DNA from: JAABRU01 sp050180235
GTDB lineage: Bacteria; Desulfobacterota; Desulfobacteria; Desulfobacterales; Desulfococcaceae
Assembly: GCA_050180235.1 (NCBI GenBank)
Contig: JBFXEJ010000064.1
Coordinates: 1-34,961 of the forward strand
Direction: 5' to 3'
Length of the DNA: 34,961 nucleotides
In this document: positions 32,190-34,961 of the stretch, in pieces
Position numbering within the stretch: the first letter of the stretch is position 1
Layout of the letters: each line of letters opens with the position of its first letter
The notes under the pieces: generated by a model
Database searches by the model: none
What the model was told of the DNA's origin: nothing
The model's input: only the letters and a program-made list of their open reading frames with translations
Translations under genes and position numbers: made by a program

Positions 32190-32821
32190 AATCATCTCCT
32201 TTTCTGTAAATGAATAATTCGGCTGCTGTATCATTTGTGGCATTCCGCACGGTCAGCAGTCATGCAAACCGTATGAAAGACCGATGCGTTTTTTCCAGAT
32301 GGGGATATCGTATCTGTTTCAAAGATTCTCAGGAAAAATTTTAGCAAAGAATCCCGGAAAAGTCACGCAAATAATAAAAACCTGTTCGGAATAATTAACT
32401 TACTGTTTTTATAAACTTATATGTTCTGAAAAAAATCATGTTTTCCAGATTCCATCATTTTTTCCCGAAACACAGCGGTTTTTACTTTCAGCGCTTTTAT
32501 TATGAATTATTTCTTTTTATATGGAGGTTCATGCAGTTCGGAAAATATTTTTGTCCCTGCATAAATGCACTGCCATAAGGAATACCGGTTCGCCATTAGT
32601 TTTATACAATGCTGAATGCAGAGTATTTCCGTGTAAAATGCGGGAACGGGCGGAACAAATCCCGGCAGTGAACTGCCGGGCTGTTTTCTTTTGTCCCTCC
32701 GGGACAAAGCAGGATTTTTTAAAAACAGCATTTAATACCGGTTCGCCATTGACTTAATACAATCTGCACTCCCGCCCCGGACAGATCCGGCAATGCCATT
32801 AAATTAGAGCCTGTTTGAATA
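32190..32821. other. Gene-free stretch with two direct repeats and a terminator-like hairpin
   Basis: TACCGGTTCGCCATT...ATACAAT occurs twice in the same orientation (32583-32610 and 32736-32763) and resembles family G ends. Between them, CCCGGCAGT / ACTGCCGGG (32661-32680) followed by a T-rich run looks like a rho-independent terminator. ORFs crossing this area run through repeats and are not called. Confidence 0.5.
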
Positions 32822-33262
32822 TTAGATTACTAAAGTTTCTTATCTAAGTCTATATTATTGATTATTTTAAATATGTTATGTGTAAAATTTCGTCGGATGA
32901 ACTATGCAAGTTATTGATTATGAATGATTTTACTTGACACCATCTGTTTTTTCACTGTATTCAGGCAGGTTACTGACAGGCACTGATGTCAAAAGAGAAA
33001 TTATAATGAAAAAAATTTCCCGGTTTGCACAAAAACTGACAGATTCGTCATTTAAGCATTTTATAACCCTGTAGCGCCGCCGGGAAGCGTCCGGGAAAGT
33101 CCTGTCACCAACTTTCTGAATATAAAGACAAAATCAACGTATCTCAGGTTAAATAAATAAAAAACAGTAACTTGCATAGTTCACCGGATAAAATTTTAAC
33201 GATAAGACACTGAAAAAAAAGAATAATATAGTCTTAGACAAGAAACTTAAGTTAGATTACGG
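32822..33262. repeat. Long imperfect inverted repeat of about 440 bp
   Basis: Arms of about 95-100 bp (32822-32918 and 33169-33262) are clearly similar when one is reversed. Shared blocks include GTTTCTTATCTAAG / GTTTCTTGTCTAAG and GAACTATGCAAGTTA. The unique centre (about 32920-33165) has TTGACA-N18-TATTCA and a 22-codon ORF (MKKISRFAQKLTDSSFKHF, ATG 33006) without known homology. The right arm covers the stop codon of the IS5-like remnant. Confidence 0.6.
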
Positions 33263-33832
33263 TGATAATCTTCTGAGCATAATTGAAATCATTGCTACGT
33301 ATATCATGCACTCACTTGTTTCTGTTTCCCGTTCACAGTCTTTGCTTAATCTCCGATACCGGTTGAACCATCCGAATGTTCTTTCAGCAACCCATCTGCG
33401 GGGCAAAATATGAAAACCTTTAATATCTGTATTTCTTTTAACGATTTCAGGAACCCGGCCGGTTCTTTCTTTCACCCATTCAATAAGTTTTCCGGCATAT
33501 CCGCCATCTGCCCATATCAGTTCCATTCTGGGAAAACAGCCTGCCACCCGTTCAAAAAGAAGTTTGGCCCCGTCTCTGTCCCGGATATTCGCTGTGTGAA
33601 CAGTCATGCCTATAATCAGCCCCATTGTGTCAACAGGTATATGACGCTTACGTCCGTTTACCTTCCTGCCTGCATCATAACCACGTTTTCCCGGAACCTC
33701 AGTGGTTTTGACAGACTGACTGTCAATGATACCTGCACTTGGAGTCGGTTCGCGACCCTCCCTGATACGATTCTCTTCAACAGGAGCATCATGAATTTTC
33801 TTCCACGTACCGTTTTTCTTCCATTTATTAAC
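33257..33832 (-). pseudogene. IS5-family transposase, N-terminally truncated
   Basis: The frame is open from 33832 (just after a TAA) to the stop at 33257 and reads VNKWKKNGTWKKIHDAPVEE onward. The DDE signature is present: Asp in GIIDSQSVKTTE, Asp in IWADGGYAGKL, and Glu in PRRWVAERTFGWF. This is the IS427/IS1031-like branch of IS5. The first part of the protein is missing, cut where the next transposase remnant begins at 33838. A shorter in-frame ATG at 33625 gives a 122-aa piece only. Confidence 0.85.
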
Positions 33833-33837
33833 TTATG

Positions 33838-34590
33838 TTACGCCTTCAATTCCTGTAATTTTTGAAAACTGGCTTTCAGCGCATTGATATAAAGTTTGGT
33901 TCTCAAAGCGAAGTGATTCAAATTATGTTTAATTTTGAGTTTTTCCAGTTTAAAAAAAGAATAAATTGAAGCAAAAAAATGACTGCTCTGAGTTCTCACA
34001 GTTCCCGTTGGCGATTTTGACAGTGATGCATCTGATTTCAGGGATTTGTGAAAGACTTCGACGTTCCATCGTTTCTGACAGGTAGCCGTTATTTGATCAT
34101 AAGTCAGACTGGTATCACTGGAAACCAGATAAAGAACACCGGAAGATTCGTCTCTGTTTTTAAAGATTTGTTTGCATAAAAGGCATGGAAAATCAATGCC
34201 TTTGATGTAAACATGCTGAACGGTGTCCGGTTTCAGTTCCAATGTTCCAACTTGAACAAAATGACCGTTTTTTTTGTCTTCCGGACTCAATGCAGCAGTA
34301 CGGTTGGATTTAATCGCCATAATGAAATCCTTTGAAAGCTCAGATTTGATTAAGCACATGTTTTCTTTGTAAGAAAACCAGTTGTCTGTAAGTACATATC
34401 TGAAACGCAGATGGTTGGCTGTGCATATTTTGAGCATATCACGGAGCAGTTCATTTTTTGTAACTTCACTTTTCCGGCGGATACGTCCGGTTTTCGGATC
34501 ACTGAACAGCACAGGTTTATGAATGATTTCATAAAAAACCGGAATATCAACATTTTTTGAATGATAAAGACAGTTAAGGCTATTTATTAA
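33838..34590 (-). pseudogene. IS4/IS701-like transposase, N-terminally truncated
   Basis: The open frame can be read from about 34590 (INSLNCLYHSKNVDIPVFYE) to the TAA at 33838. Conserved stretches are KSEVTKNELLRDML, YVLTDNWFSYKENM and CQKRWNVEVFHKSLKSD (a Y/R..E catalytic region). The usual N-terminus, with the first catalytic Asp (DDT.. KPY), is absent. The break coincides with the end of the adjacent ISAzo13-type gene. Both ends are therefore IS-IS junctions. Confidence 0.75.
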
Positions 34591-34605
34591 AAAAAATATA
34601 CCAAA

Positions 34606-34961
34606 TCAGACAACCTCATACGGACTGATCAAAATATCCCATTTGGGTAAAAATGGATTTCTTAAAAGGAATTTTTCAACTGAACGCATGGCGGTTTTTT
34701 TCAGTGAAATTCCTTTTTTGTATCTTTTTTTATTAATTTTTGCAACAGGATAAATTCCTTTCCGCGTCATGCTGCCTGCCCGTTTCAGCATGGTTTCAGC
34801 ATCAGTCAGCTTTGTGCCGTTCCAGTGTTTTTCAGGAATTCCCCGGCATCTTTCAATGGGACTGTATTTGCTGTGATATGGAGGATAATATAATAATTGA
34901 AGATATTTACCTGTTTTTATTGCAAAGCTGGCCAGGCGGCTGAGAAACTGCGTCCGCACAC
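34606..34961 (-). CDS. ISAzo13-type transposase, C-terminal part (runs off the window)
   Basis: 117 residues are visible, ending at 34606. YYPPYHSKYSPIERCRGIPEKHWNG and AGSMTRKGIYPVAKI are the hallmark C-terminal DDE region of ISAzo13 transposases (Glu in PIER being catalytic). The GTG at the window edge is unlikely to be the true start, because homologues continue upstream. Whether the copy is intact cannot be seen. Confidence 0.85.
   Translation of the reverse strand, partial: VRTQFLSRLASFAIKTGKYLQLLYYPPYHSKYSPIERCRGIPEKHWNGTKLTDAETMLKRAGSMTRKGIYPVAKINKKRYKKGISLKKTAMRSVEKFLLRNPFLPKWDILISPYEVV

Noticed and set aside
32507..32757. ORFs of 74 and 78 codons on opposite strands
   Set aside because: Both cross the direct repeats and a terminator-like hairpin, and neither shows homology that I recognise.

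Overview
This window looks like chromosomal DNA of a Gram-negative, moderate-GC bacterium, most likely a Desulfobacterota (Desulfobacteria) relative. That placement is inference. It rests on a secreted protein ending in a degenerate dockerin-like helix pair, OmpA/DUF4398 lipoproteins, a proteobacterial-type fused PutA, and gaps packed with short inverted-repeat elements. No rRNA, tRNA or CRISPR array was recognised.

Layout. 1-5300: a broken protein end, a 59-residue small gene, a large secreted cysteine-peptidase-like multidomain protein, a PD-(D/E)XK-like protein, and a small DUF2281-like gene beside a frameshifted partner, all separated by repeats. 5311-11430: a giant bacterial alpha-2-macroglobulin with an intact thioester. 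11716-15309: bifunctional PutA on the minus strand, with a palindromic operator-like promoter upstream. 15430-16530: a mosaic of abutting MITE-like elements. 16569-18160: WrbA and a zinc-ribbon/DUF4388 protein. 18179-19607: pdxS-pdxT with a consensus promoter overlapped by a perfect palindrome. 20458-22562: two envelope lipoproteins (OmpA/DUF4398 and DUF4398) and a secreted protein. 22615-26700: HNH, ATP-grasp, era and engB overlapping in one transcription unit, then a PLP aminotransferase. A 14-bp minisatellite separates engB from the aminotransferase. 27019-28120: prfB with the classic programmed +1 frameshift. 28522-32189: an HD-domain protein, an O-methyltransferase and a beta-helix (hexapeptide-like) protein. 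32800-34961: a transposase graveyard of IS5-type, IS4/IS701-like and ISAzo13-type remnants, the last running off the window.

The genes cover housekeeping (release factor 2, Era, EngB, PLP synthesis), proline catabolism, and envelope or secreted functions. The most distinctive property is the intergenic DNA. At least seven families of about 100-240 bp non-coding elements with terminal inverted repeats can be delimited by eye, several with target-site duplications, one nested inside another whose empty version is also present, and one that carries a terminator-like hairpin. Two pieces of regulatory DNA stand out: a GntR/FadR-like palindrome upstream of putA and a palindrome overlapping a near-perfect sigma-70 promoter upstream of pdxST. 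No clearly new multi-gene system was proven. The best candidates are the mobile-terminator/MITE mosaic, the Era-coupled ATP-grasp/HNH pair, and the Lar-type zinc ribbon fused to DUF4388.
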